Shown: positions 43,932-52,086 of the stretch, one piece after another
Layout: every line of letters begins with the position of its first letter
How positions within the stretch are numbered: position 1 is the first letter of the stretch
Notes under the pieces: generated by a model
Database searches by the model: none
Told to the model about the DNA's origin: nothing
Seen by the model: the letters and a program-made list of their open reading frames with translations, nothing else
Position numbers and translations under genes: made by a program
DNA from: Pseudomonadota bacterium
Lineage (GTDB): Bacteria > Pseudomonadota > Alphaproteobacteria > Rhizobiales > Hyphomicrobiaceae
DNA: 64,000 nt
Assembly: GCA_023423275.1 (NCBI GenBank)
Contig: JAFAFW010000065.1
Coordinates: forward strand, 1 to 64,000
Reading direction: 5' to 3'

Positions 43932-44771
43932 GTGCCGCAGACGGATCCAGGTCCGCTCATCCTTGATAGCGTCACCCATCTGAAAACCGAGCACGTCGGA
44001 CGCGTCGCGCTGTGCGCCTCGCACGGAGGCCGATATGCCGGATACTACGCTGCGAGCATGGGCGTCGCCGCAGTCATTCTCAACGATGCCGGAATCGGAC
44101 GCGAGGCTGCCGGACTGGGCAGTCTTCCGTTTCTCGCAGGATTGGGTGTTCCCGCCGCGACTGTCTCGCATCTCAGCGCACGCATCGGCGATGGGGCGGA
44201 CTGCCAGGCGCGCGGTGTGCTGTCGGCGATCAATGCGCCTGCCGCAGCACTTGGATTGATGATCGGGATGCCATGCGAGCAGGCGATGGCAGCGCTCGCT
44301 CGCGCCAATCTTGCGCCCTCGCCGAAACCGCCTGCGGAGGATGAGCATCGCCACGTCATGACCGAGGCGAGCCGGGGCGGCGTGACCGTAATCGCCCTCG
44401 ACTCCGTGTCATTGGTGAAGCCTGATGATGCCGGTCAGATCATCGTCAGCGCCTCACACGGCGGATTGCTTGGCGGTAAGCCGGAAACCGCCGTGAAGGT
44501 GCCGGTGTTCGCGGCCGTCTACAACGACGCCAACCGCGGCATCGACGACGCGGGTATTTGCAGATTGCCCGCTCTGGATGTGCGCGGCATCGCGGCTGCG
44601 TGCGTGCAGGCGTTCTCGGCTCGCATCGGCGACGGTATCTCGACCTACAACGACGGATATATTTCCGCACTCAATGAGACCGCCCGACGGTACGGCGGCA
44701 AAATGGGACAAAGCTGCCGGGAGTTCGTGGCGGCGATGGTGGAAGCGCGCATCAAGGAGCAAGGGCGGTGA
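43932..44771 (+). CDS. Unknown protein with two internal homologous repeats, coupled to a TPP enzyme
   Basis: The 279-residue protein is an internal tandem duplication. LDSV-x-ASHGG-x-SARIGDG occurs at 11-88 and again at 156-235. ASHGG is at 29-33 and 174-178, and SARIGDG at 82-88 and 229-235, so the motif spacing is almost equal (53 and 55 residues). NDAG-like segments lie between them in both halves. I recognise no named domain. It begins with GTG after GAGGAAACGCAG. It overlaps the ALS-like gene start by GTGA, so both are translated together. Confidence 0.8.
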   Translation: MPQTDPGPLILDSVTHLKTEHVGRVALCASHGGRYAGYYAASMGVAAVILNDAGIGREAAGLGSLPFLAGLGVPAATVSHLSARIGDGADCQARGVLSAINAPAAALGLMIGMPCEQAMAALARANLAPSPKPPAEDEHRHVMTEASRGGVTVIALDSVSLVKPDDAGQIIVSASHGGLLGGKPETAVKVPVFAAVYNDANRGIDDAGICRLPALDVRGIAAACVQAFSARIGDGISTYNDGYISALNETARRYGGKMGQSCREFVAAMVEARIKEQGR

Positions 44772-46519
44772 CTGAGAAGGATCAATCGAATTCCACCCGG
44801 CGCATGACGGGGGGACAGGCGCTGGCCGAGATGTTGAAGCTCGCAGGTGCCGGTCCGATGTTCGGCATGGGCGGGTTCCAGTTGCTGCCGTTCTATGAGG
44901 CCTGCCGTGCGCTGGGCCTCAAACACGCGCTCATCAATGACGAACGCTGCGGGGCGTTTGCGGCTGATGCCTATGCCAAGGTCACGAACCGTCCGGGGCT
45001 CGTGGACGGAACGCTTGGACCGGGCGCGACCAACCTCGTGACGGGCTTGGTCGAAAGCCTCAACGCCGGGATTCCCGTGGTCGCGATCGTTGGCGATGCC
45101 AATCGCGAGCACGCCTGGAAAAACATGACGCAAGAGACGCGGCAGCTCGAAATCCTGCGGCCGGTGGTGAAGGAAGTGATCCGCGTCGAGGTGTTGAAAC
45201 GCGTGCCGGAACACGTGCGCCGCGCCTTCGCGGTGGCAACCAGTGGACGGCCAGGGCCGGTTCTGATCGACGTGCCGGAAGATATCGCGCACGGCGAAAT
45301 GGATTTCGAGGCGGCCGATTTCTGGATCGATCCGGCGACGACACGGGCACAGGCGCGCCGCGCGCGGCCGGACGCATCAGACTTGGAGCGCGCCGCCGCG
45401 CTGCTTTCCAAGGCCGAGCGTCCACTGATCCTCGCCGGAGGCGGCGTGCATATCTCGGAAGCCTATGACGCGCTGCTGTCCCTGGCCGAAACTTACGGCA
45501 TCCCCGTCGCCCACACGATGTCGGGCAAGGGTTCGATTGCGTGCACGCATCCGCTGTCGGCGGGGTTGTTCGGACGCTATGACCGGATTGCCAATGGGCT
45601 CGTCGCGCAGTCGGATTGCCTGCTGGTGGTTGGCTGCAAGTTGGGCGAGATCGCCACCAGGCGCTTCCAGCTCATTCCGCCGGGCAAACCCGTCATCCAT
45701 ATCGAAATCGATCCGACTGAAATCGGCCGGACGACGCGAACTGAGGTCGGCCTGGTCGGCGATGCACGCCTGGCGTTGCAGGATCTCGCGGCAGCCTTGG
45801 GAAGTGGCAAGGCAGCGGCGCAGCGGCGGGCGGCTTATCTCGCTGAGATCCCGGTGCTCATGGCGGAATGGCGCAAGGGTGCGGCCGATCGCATGGAAAG
45901 CCGCGAGACGCCCATCAACGTCGGACGGCTGATGGGTGAACTGAACAAGGCCATGCCCGCGGACGGTATCGTGGTTGCCGATGGTGGGTTCGCCGCGCAC
46001 TGGGGCGGGCTCATGTTCGACACAAAGGCGGCGGGCCGCCACTTCCTGCCGGACCGTGGCTTTGCCTCGATCGGCTACGGCGTTCCGGGCGGCATCGGGG
46101 CGCAGCTCGGTTCGGGTGCGAAACGTCGTGTCGTCAGCCTGACCGGCGACGGAGGGTTCAACATGAGTCTGGGCGAACTCGAAACCGCGCGGCGTCTCGG
46201 TGCGAACTTCGTGGCCTGCGTGTTCAACAACGCCGCGTCGGGGTATGTGAAGGCTCTGCAACACGCCATGTACGGGCAGGGAGCTTACCAGTCGTCTGAT
46301 CTGGTGGAACTCGATTACGCTGCCATCGCCAAAGGCTTCGGCTGCCACGGCATCAAGGTCACGGATCCGGAAAAGCTGTCGACGGCACTGCGTGAAGGCC
46401 TGGAAAACACGTCTTCCCCGACGGTGATCGACGTGGCTGTGACACGCGATCCCTCCCGGATGCTCCCGGCGGCTGACAATCGCACGCTCAAGGTCACCAA
46501 GGGGGATCGTCCGGTCTAA
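44768..46519 (+). CDS. Acetolactate-synthase-like TPP-dependent enzyme
   Basis: The 583-residue protein has the three-domain ALS/benzoylformate-decarboxylase layout. The N-terminal TPP domain has the catalytic-type glutamate E59 in INDERCGAFAADAYAK. The central domain resembles the FAD/ADP region of ALS, and the C-terminal GDGGFNMSLGELETARRL binds TPP. The first glycine-rich loop is FGMGGFQ, unlike the FGxPGG of ALS. It starts with GTG overlapping the upstream stop. The substrate is probably a 2-oxoacid or short CoA ester; true acetolactate synthesis is unlikely without an ilvN. Confidence 0.85.
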   Translation: MTEKDQSNSTRRMTGGQALAEMLKLAGAGPMFGMGGFQLLPFYEACRALGLKHALINDERCGAFAADAYAKVTNRPGLVDGTLGPGATNLVTGLVESLNAGIPVVAIVGDANREHAWKNMTQETRQLEILRPVVKEVIRVEVLKRVPEHVRRAFAVATSGRPGPVLIDVPEDIAHGEMDFEAADFWIDPATTRAQARRARPDASDLERAAALLSKAERPLILAGGGVHISEAYDALLSLAETYGIPVAHTMSGKGSIACTHPLSAGLFGRYDRIANGLVAQSDCLLVVGCKLGEIATRRFQLIPPGKPVIHIEIDPTEIGRTTRTEVGLVGDARLALQDLAAALGSGKAAAQRRAAYLAEIPVLMAEWRKGAADRMESRETPINVGRLMGELNKAMPADGIVVADGGFAAHWGGLMFDTKAAGRHFLPDRGFASIGYGVPGGIGAQLGSGAKRRVVSLTGDGGFNMSLGELETARRLGANFVACVFNNAASGYVKALQHAMYGQGAYQSSDLVELDYAAIAKGFGCHGIKVTDPEKLSTALREGLENTSSPTVIDVAVTRDPSRMLPAADNRTLKVTKGDRPV

Positions 46520-46592
46520 AATGCACCGGCGCTCGTCTGCCGCTGCACGGCGCCTTGACCCGCTGCGCCAAACAGGCCAGATAAGCGCCAGT

Positions 46593-46669
46593 CGGGGCAT
46601 AGCTCAGCCTGGTAGAGCACCTGCTTTGGGAGCAGGGGGCCGGGGGTTCGAATCCCTCTGCCCCGACCA
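46593..46669 (+). tRNA. tRNA-Pro, anticodon TGG
   Basis: The cloverleaf is clear. The acceptor CGGGGCA pairs with TGCCCCG, and the anticodon stem CCTGC-TTTGGGA-GCAGG gives TGG. The T-arm is GGGGG-TTCGAAT-CCCTC, and CCA is encoded. The discriminator base is A. Confidence 0.95.
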
Positions 46670-46715
46670 ATCATACTGAACCGGCCAAGGATGGGGCGCC
46701 GCCCTAGCGGCACCG

Positions 46716-47942
46716 TCAGCTCACGATTTTCGCGGCGCGTAGCCGGGCGATGTCCTCCGGACCATATGCAAGTTGGGCGAGGACGGCATCGGTATGCTGG
46801 CCAAGGGCGGGGGCAGGTGTTTCCCGCGGCGCAGCGCCCGTCGCTGATCGGATTGGTATCGCGGCGAATCTGTCCGCACCAACCTGAACAACCATCTCTC
46901 GTGCCGCTATTTGAGGATCTGCCGCGATATCAGCTATTGAGTTGACCGGCCCACAGGGAACATCTGCCTCCTCCAGCAATTTCAGCCATTCCGATCGTAT
47001 CCTGGTCGCGAATGCCGCGAGCAAGAGCGGCTCGAGCACGGCGTGATTGCGGGTCCGGGCGTTGCCGTCGGCAAAACGTTCGTCGGTTATGAAGTCCGGC
47101 CTGCTAATCGTGCGGCACAGGGCCTGCCATTGCGCTTCCGTATCACAGCAGATGACCAACGGTGCGTCGGCGGTCGCGAAAGCTTGGAAGGGAGTGACGA
47201 GAGGGTGTCGACTGCCGATCCGTTGCGCCACTTCACCGGTATTCAAATAGCGGGCCATTGCGTTCTCAAGGAGCGCGACCTGTGAATCGAGCATTGACAC
47301 GTCGACCATTGAACCTCGCCCAGTGCGCGAACGCTCCTGCAAGGCCGCGAGAATACCGACGGCCCCAAACAGGCTGGCTCCCATGTCGCCGATCGAGGTG
47401 CCGACACGCAAGGGCGGTCGATCCGGCTCGCCCGTGATGCTCATCATGCCAGACATGGCTTGCACCACGGCGTCAAATGCCGGGCGGTCACGATAAGGGC
47501 CGGTCTGGCCAAAACCGGAGAGGGAGGCAAAGATGAGACGCGAATTGATTTCCGATAGCGCAGCATAGTCGAGACCCAGGCGCGTCATCACACCAGCACG
47601 GTTGTTCTCCACTATGATGTCGGCCTTAGCTGTGAGACGGCGGAAGACTTCCTTGCCATCCGGAGATTTCAGATCCAGCGCGATGCTGCGCTTATTGCGA
47701 TTGACGCTGAGGAAATACAGGCTCTCGCCGTGCGAGAATGGCGCGATGCGCCGGGTGAAATCACCCCGACCGGGCATTTCCACCTTGATAACGTCGGCGC
47801 CGAGTGCGCCGAGGATCCACGTGCAGTAGGGACCCGCCAGCATGTGCGTGACGTCGACGACGGTGATACCGGAAAGCGGACCGGACGGGGCATTCGACCG
47901 GGCAGACGAAGCGTCTAGAGCCATACTTCGAGGTCCGTTCAT
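46716..47942 (-). CDS. CaiB/BaiF family CoA-transferase (Asp present)
   Basis: The 408-residue class III CoA-transferase has the conserved N-terminal signature VTHMLAGPYCTWILGALGAD. The catalytic aspartate is in place (D157 in RPAFDAVVQAMSG). It moves CoA between carboxylic acids via an aspartyl-CoA thioester. It is the last gene of the long minus-strand run. Its start overlaps the stop of the crotonase gene (ATGA). Confidence 0.9.
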   Translation of the reverse strand: MNGPRSMALDASSARSNAPSGPLSGITVVDVTHMLAGPYCTWILGALGADVIKVEMPGRGDFTRRIAPFSHGESLYFLSVNRNKRSIALDLKSPDGKEVFRRLTAKADIIVENNRAGVMTRLGLDYAALSEINSRLIFASLSGFGQTGPYRDRPAFDAVVQAMSGMMSITGEPDRPPLRVGTSIGDMGASLFGAVGILAALQERSRTGRGSMVDVSMLDSQVALLENAMARYLNTGEVAQRIGSRHPLVTPFQAFATADAPLVICCDTEAQWQALCRTISRPDFITDERFADGNARTRNHAVLEPLLLAAFATRIRSEWLKLLEEADVPCGPVNSIADIAADPQIAAREMVVQVGADRFAAIPIRSATGAAPRETPAPALGQHTDAVLAQLAYGPEDIARLRAAKIVS

Positions 47943-48718
47943 TTGCCCGAGAAGCCCGGGGTGCGCTTATCGAAAAACGCGTTGATGCCTTCCTTAAGGT
48001 CCTCGCTGGCGTAGATCTCGCGATACCACGCAGTGCCGTCGGCGATGGTCGGTGAGCGACTGACGAAGCGAGCCAGAATCTGCTTTGTCGCCTTGATCGA
48101 AAGGGGCGCATTGGCGGCGAGCTTCTCAGCGAACTGCGTCACTGCGCTGTCGAGCGCATCTGGCTCGTGTATATCATCGACGAGACCGATGCCCCGTGCG
48201 GTTTCCGCGTCGATCACGTCGCCCGTCATGAGAAGCCGTCGTGCCTGGGCTTCGCCGATCAGTTCTGCCAGCCGCACCGTATCGGGCGGGCCGAGGAAGA
48301 AGCCGAATTTCGCAATCGGGATGCCGAACTTCGCGCGCTGACTTGCGATGCGGAAATCGCAGGCTACGGCCAGAACGCAGCCGTTGCCGATGGCGTGCCC
48401 TTGAATGGCGGCGATGACAGGCTGCGGCGCCGTACGGATGACTTGTTGCATCCGTTCGACAGCCTCGTCATAGGCGATGGCCCCGTCGACCGTTCCAAGC
48501 TTGTCGCGAAATTCGCGGACGTCGGCACCGGAAACAAATGAGCGATCGCCCGCCCCGCGAATGACGATCACGCGCACCGTGGGATCTTTGGTACACGTGG
48601 TCAGCGTGTCTTCCAGCACCTGGCACGTCGCCGTATCGATGGCGTTGCGGACTTCAGGGCGGTTGATCGTGACATACGCGACGGCGTTGACGATCTCGTG
48701 CAGGACGGCATCTGACAT
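47939..48718 (-). CDS. Crotonase-fold protein lacking both hydratase glutamates
   Basis: The 259-residue protein has the crotonase oxyanion motifs SFVSGADVREF and GHAIGNGCVLA. The two catalytic glutamates of enoyl-CoA hydratase are replaced, by V115 (CV instead of CE) and I135 (PI instead of PE). It should not be a normal hydratase; isomerase, decarboxylase, dehalogenase or hydrolase activity is possible. GGAAGGG precedes the ATG at 48718, which overlaps the previous stop by one base (TGATG). Confidence 0.82.
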   Translation of the reverse strand: MSDAVLHEIVNAVAYVTINRPEVRNAIDTATCQVLEDTLTTCTKDPTVRVIVIRGAGDRSFVSGADVREFRDKLGTVDGAIAYDEAVERMQQVIRTAPQPVIAAIQGHAIGNGCVLAVACDFRIASQRAKFGIPIAKFGFFLGPPDTVRLAELIGEAQARRLLMTGDVIDAETARGIGLVDDIHEPDALDSAVTQFAEKLAANAPLSIKATKQILARFVSRSPTIADGTAWYREIYASEDLKEGINAFFDKRTPGFSGK

Positions 48719-49521
48719 CAGCGTCCCTTCCATACCGGGGGGCGCTTTTCGGTAAAAGCGCGGGGGCCTTCGACAAAGTCTTCGGACGTCAGCATCTTTT
48801 CGTAGACCGGAATGCCGCTGCGGCCGGGCTTGAGCTTTTCAAACGCCTCGCGCTCCGAGAGGCGGTCGAGGGCGGGAACGACAGCGAGGAGAGCCTGCAT
48901 TGCCAGCGGTGCGCCTTCCGCAATTTCGGCGGCATAGTCACGCGTGACTGACAAAAGATCATCCGATGGCACGGCGCGGCTCACGAGGCCCCATTTCAAT
49001 GCTTCGTCTGCGTTCATGCGCCGGCTGCTCAGCATGAATTCGACCGCGGCGTTATAGGGAATGCGTCGCGGCAAGCGCTGTACAGCACCGCCGTCTGGAA
49101 TGAAGCCGCGCTGCATTTCCGGTAGCGAAAATTCCGCATGATCGGCCATGATAAGCACATCGCAGGCGAGCGCGATTTCGAAACCGCCTCCGATGGCGAG
49201 GCCGTTGATGGCGCCGATGACTGGTTTATCGAGGTCCCAGAATTCGGTGATGCCGGCAAAGCCGCCTGGCATGTTGACGGCCAGATCATTGACCGCGGCG
49301 GCATCCTCGGCGGCGGCCAGCGCCTTGAGATCCCAGCCTGCTGAAAAGATGCGCGTGCCCGCCGCTGTCAACATACCGACGCGTAGCTCCGGATCGTCGC
49401 GCAGGGTGCAGAACGCGGCGTAGAGATCCTTGCCGAGGTCCAGGTCGATGGCATTGACCTTAGGCCGGTCAATGGTGATTTCCAAAACGTGACCGCGTCT
49501 CTCGATGTATGCTGAACTCAT
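48718..49521 (-). CDS. Enoyl-CoA hydratase, carnitinyl-CoA dehydratase-like (both glutamates present)
   Basis: The 267-residue crotonase has both catalytic glutamates, E115 in GGFEIALACD and E135 in FSLPEMQRG. CaiD-type proteins act on betaine-CoA thioesters, and the adjacent CoA-transferases match such a logic. The start is next to the OCD-like gene end (25 bases apart). The two crotonases of this operon thus differ at both catalytic positions. Confidence 0.85.
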   Translation of the reverse strand: MSSAYIERRGHVLEITIDRPKVNAIDLDLGKDLYAAFCTLRDDPELRVGMLTAAGTRIFSAGWDLKALAAAEDAAAVNDLAVNMPGGFAGITEFWDLDKPVIGAINGLAIGGGFEIALACDVLIMADHAEFSLPEMQRGFIPDGGAVQRLPRRIPYNAAVEFMLSSRRMNADEALKWGLVSRAVPSDDLLSVTRDYAAEIAEGAPLAMQALLAVVPALDRLSEREAFEKLKPGRSGIPVYEKMLTSEDFVEGPRAFTEKRPPVWKGR

Positions 49522-49546
49522 GGTCTGCGCTCCCTTTCGGGTTCGA

Positions 49547-50527
49547 TCAGATAGGCAACTCGACGCCCGCGTTAGCTTTCGTGGCGCGTTCGTAAAGCGC
49601 GAGCGCGGTGGCGACGTCCTCCAGCGCGAGGCCGAGATTGATGCAGCCGATGCGTTGATCCGGGGATGTGCGGATGGTGCGCGTTCCAGCGACGACCGGC
49701 GCTAGTTCCTCGATCGTCGACGGCACGGTGACGAAATAGCCGTCCGGCTTGGAATGTTCGAGTTGCGCGACATCGTCGGTTACAAGAGCGTCGAGCTTTC
49801 CGAGTTCGTGCGGCTTCCAATAACAGTCGTAGTCGATGGTCACAGCCACCGCGCCGGGGGCAAGCCAGCTGGCCTCGGCGATGCGAGCACCGTCCGGAAT
49901 GATCGGACCGGCAGTGACGGCAACATCGGCACCTGCGAATGCTGCTTTGGCGTCGTTACAGACGGTGACATCCGCTCCGAACTGTTGCCTCGCGTCAGCG
50001 GCGAATTTCTCGGCAGCTGTGCGACTGATGTCGTAAGCGCGCACTGTGTTCAGGCGCGGGAATACGGCGTGCAATGCTTCGAGATGCCGGCGTGCCTGCA
50101 GTCCGCAACCGACGATGCCGAATGTCTGGGCAGGTTTGGCGGCGAGGCTGCGGGCGGCGACGGCCGATGCCGCAGCCGTGCGCATTTCCGTGATCCAGGT
50201 CGAATCCATGATGGCGAGCGGCAATCCCGTCATCATGCTGTTCAGAATGTATTGCCCGGTGATGTAGGGCTGGCCCTGCGCGGCGTTATCGGGTGATCCG
50301 CTCTGCCATTTGCAGCCCGTCGCGCTGATGCCGGGAATAGCCGAACTCATGGCCGAGAAGAAACGGCGCGGCGAGGCCGGTATCCAATGCTTGGCGGGCA
50401 TCATCGTGCGGCCCGCCGCCTTCTCGCGCAGCGCTAGCTCGACAGCGGCGATGACTTCCACCATCGGCATGCCGAGACCGGCGACGTCGGCGCGAGAGAG
50501 GTAGCGCAGCTTATGCGGACTGGTCAT
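49547..50527 (-). CDS. Ornithine cyclodeaminase / mu-crystallin family protein
   Basis: The 326-residue NAD(P)-dependent protein has the nucleotide-binding motif GIVGCGLQARRHLEAL. STWITEMRTAAASAVAARSLA is the family's active-site region. The family includes ornithine cyclodeaminase, ketimine reductases and alanine dehydrogenases. The stop is 25 bases before the next gene, and the start overlaps the DUF35 gene by 4 bases. Reduction or deamination of an imine is likely, but the substrate is unknown. Confidence 0.87.
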   Translation of the reverse strand: MTSPHKLRYLSRADVAGLGMPMVEVIAAVELALREKAAGRTMMPAKHWIPASPRRFFSAMSSAIPGISATGCKWQSGSPDNAAQGQPYITGQYILNSMMTGLPLAIMDSTWITEMRTAAASAVAARSLAAKPAQTFGIVGCGLQARRHLEALHAVFPRLNTVRAYDISRTAAEKFAADARQQFGADVTVCNDAKAAFAGADVAVTAGPIIPDGARIAEASWLAPGAVAVTIDYDCYWKPHELGKLDALVTDDVAQLEHSKPDGYFVTVPSTIEELAPVVAGTRTIRTSPDQRIGCINLGLALEDVATALALYERATKANAGVELPI

Positions 50528-50934
50528 GATGCTGTACTCGGCTGGAAGATCGGCAGCGGATAACGTTTGGCGACGTCCGGCGGTGGCAAGGTCACGGCCA
50601 TGCCGCTGTGCAGCTTGTCGTGGTCGATGTCGATGATGCGCGCGATCAGCGTGGCGCCTTCGGCAACGGCGACTTCAGCGAGCAGGATTGGCACCTCATC
50701 GTTGAAGGCTGGATCGTTGGGACGCCAGATCACCGAAAAGGATACGACTCTGCCTTTGCCGCTGGCAGTAATTTCCTTGAGTGCTGTTGACCAGCACGAC
50801 GGACACATGGAACGCGGATAAAAGAAGGTCGAGCCGCATTCCGTGCACGACTGCAGCAGGAGGCGGCCTTCCTTCCACGCCGCCAGAAACGCGGCGTTAT
50901 CGGCATCTTCGCGAGGCTGCGGATATCCGGTCAT
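50524..50934 (-). CDS. DUF35 OB-fold protein with zinc ribbon (thiolase partner)
   Basis: The 136-residue protein has an N-terminal rubredoxin-like zinc ribbon (CTECGSTFFYPRSMCPSC) and an OB-fold domain. DUF35 proteins pair with thiolases and thiolase-like aldolases as an acyl-CoA-binding subunit. Here it overlaps the thiolase gene by 4 bases, as expected for such a pair. Confidence 0.88.
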   Translation of the reverse strand: MTGYPQPREDADNAAFLAAWKEGRLLLQSCTECGSTFFYPRSMCPSCWSTALKEITASGKGRVVSFSVIWRPNDPAFNDEVPILLAEVAVAEGATLIARIIDIDHDKLHSGMAVTLPPPDVAKRYPLPIFQPSTAS

Positions 50935-52085
50935 GGCGCGGTCTCCAGAATGACGGCTGACGACGACAGGCCATGGCCATAGCCGACCATGCCGTAGCCC
51001 GAAACGAGCGCGTGGTGTGTTTTTGCGACCTGGAACGGTCCGGCTTCGCGGCGCATCTGCCGGATCGCTTCGACGAGGCCGATCATTCCGCCAGCAGCAC
51101 CGGCCTGTCCGCAGGAAAGCTGGCCACCGTTGGTGTTGAGCGGAAACGAGCCATCATAAGAGAAGGTGTTCTGCGCGAGGAACTGGCTGACTTCGCCCTT
51201 TTTACAGAAACCCAGATCTTCAAGCTGGATCGCGACCATGATCGGATAGTCGTCGTAGGCTTGCATCAGGTCGATATCAGCGTGACTGATGCCGGCGTCT
51301 GCGAACAGCCGGTCGCGGAACAGCGCCCAGCCACCGGTCAGCGGTGCGATCTCGCCCGCGGGATAATTGTGCTGCTCGTAGCCGGAGAGTATGCGCACGC
51401 CCTTGCCCGTGGGCGCGCGATCGAGCGACGTCACCACCACGCCTTCGGCGCCCGCGCAGGGCAGCACGCAATCGTAGAGATGGATGGGATCGGCGATGAC
51501 GCGCGCCGCCATATAATCTTCGATGGTCATCGGGCCGCGCAGTAATGCATTCTCGTTGAGCCGCGCACTGGCGCGTTGGCCGACGGAAATACGCCCCAGA
51601 TCCTCCCGTCGTGTGCCGTAGGTCTCCATGTGCTTACGCTGAACGATGCCGAACAGGCCGTTGGCACCACCAAAACCGTTGGGCGTGCCATAGTTGATCA
51701 GCGCCTTGTTGAAGAAGTCCATCAGCTTGTAATGGCCGGCGACGTCGTAATTATCGCCGGCGAGGCACAGGATGGCCTTAGCCTGTCCCGCCTCGATCGC
51801 GCGCTTGGCGTTGATGACGGAGGCGACCGGCCCCGCGCCGCCTGCCGTGCCGAAATAGCCCCACGAGATGGGTACGCCAAACTGCTCGGCGAGCGTTACT
51901 GCATTGTCAGGCGGCAGCACGAACGAGCACACCGCGATGCCGTCGATGTCAGTCTTTTTCATGCCCGCCGAGTCGAGCGCCAGCCGCGCCGTCTCGGCCA
52001 GCATCGAGATCAGCGTGCGATCCGTCTTCTTTTCGTATTTCGTCTGGCCGTAGCCGACGATGCCAACTTCCGAAGCCGATCCCAT
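50931..52085 (-). CDS. Thiolase-like protein without nucleophile cysteine
   Basis: The 384-residue protein has the SCP-x/thiolase fold (for example TARLALDSAGMKKTDIDGIA). The position of the nucleophile cysteine reads GTAGGAGP (residues 79-86) with no cysteine. The C-terminal segment reads TNGGQLSCGQAGAAGG instead of GGxLxxGHPxGA. Such Cys-less thiolases can act as aldolases with DUF35 partners, as in steroid side-chain cleavage by Ltp2. It is coupled to the DUF35 gene (ATGA overlap). Confidence 0.85.
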   Translation of the reverse strand: MGSASEVGIVGYGQTKYEKKTDRTLISMLAETARLALDSAGMKKTDIDGIAVCSFVLPPDNAVTLAEQFGVPISWGYFGTAGGAGPVASVINAKRAIEAGQAKAILCLAGDNYDVAGHYKLMDFFNKALINYGTPNGFGGANGLFGIVQRKHMETYGTRREDLGRISVGQRASARLNENALLRGPMTIEDYMAARVIADPIHLYDCVLPCAGAEGVVVTSLDRAPTGKGVRILSGYEQHNYPAGEIAPLTGGWALFRDRLFADAGISHADIDLMQAYDDYPIMVAIQLEDLGFCKKGEVSQFLAQNTFSYDGSFPLNTNGGQLSCGQAGAAGGMIGLVEAIRQMRREAGPFQVAKTHHALVSGYGMVGYGHGLSSSAVILETAP

Positions 52086-52086
52086 G

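Noticed and set aside
44768..46519. Genuine acetolactate synthase (ilvB)
   Set aside because: The N-terminal loop motif is not FGxPGG and no ilvN small subunit is adjacent. The neighbours are catabolic genes, so the ALS name would mislead.
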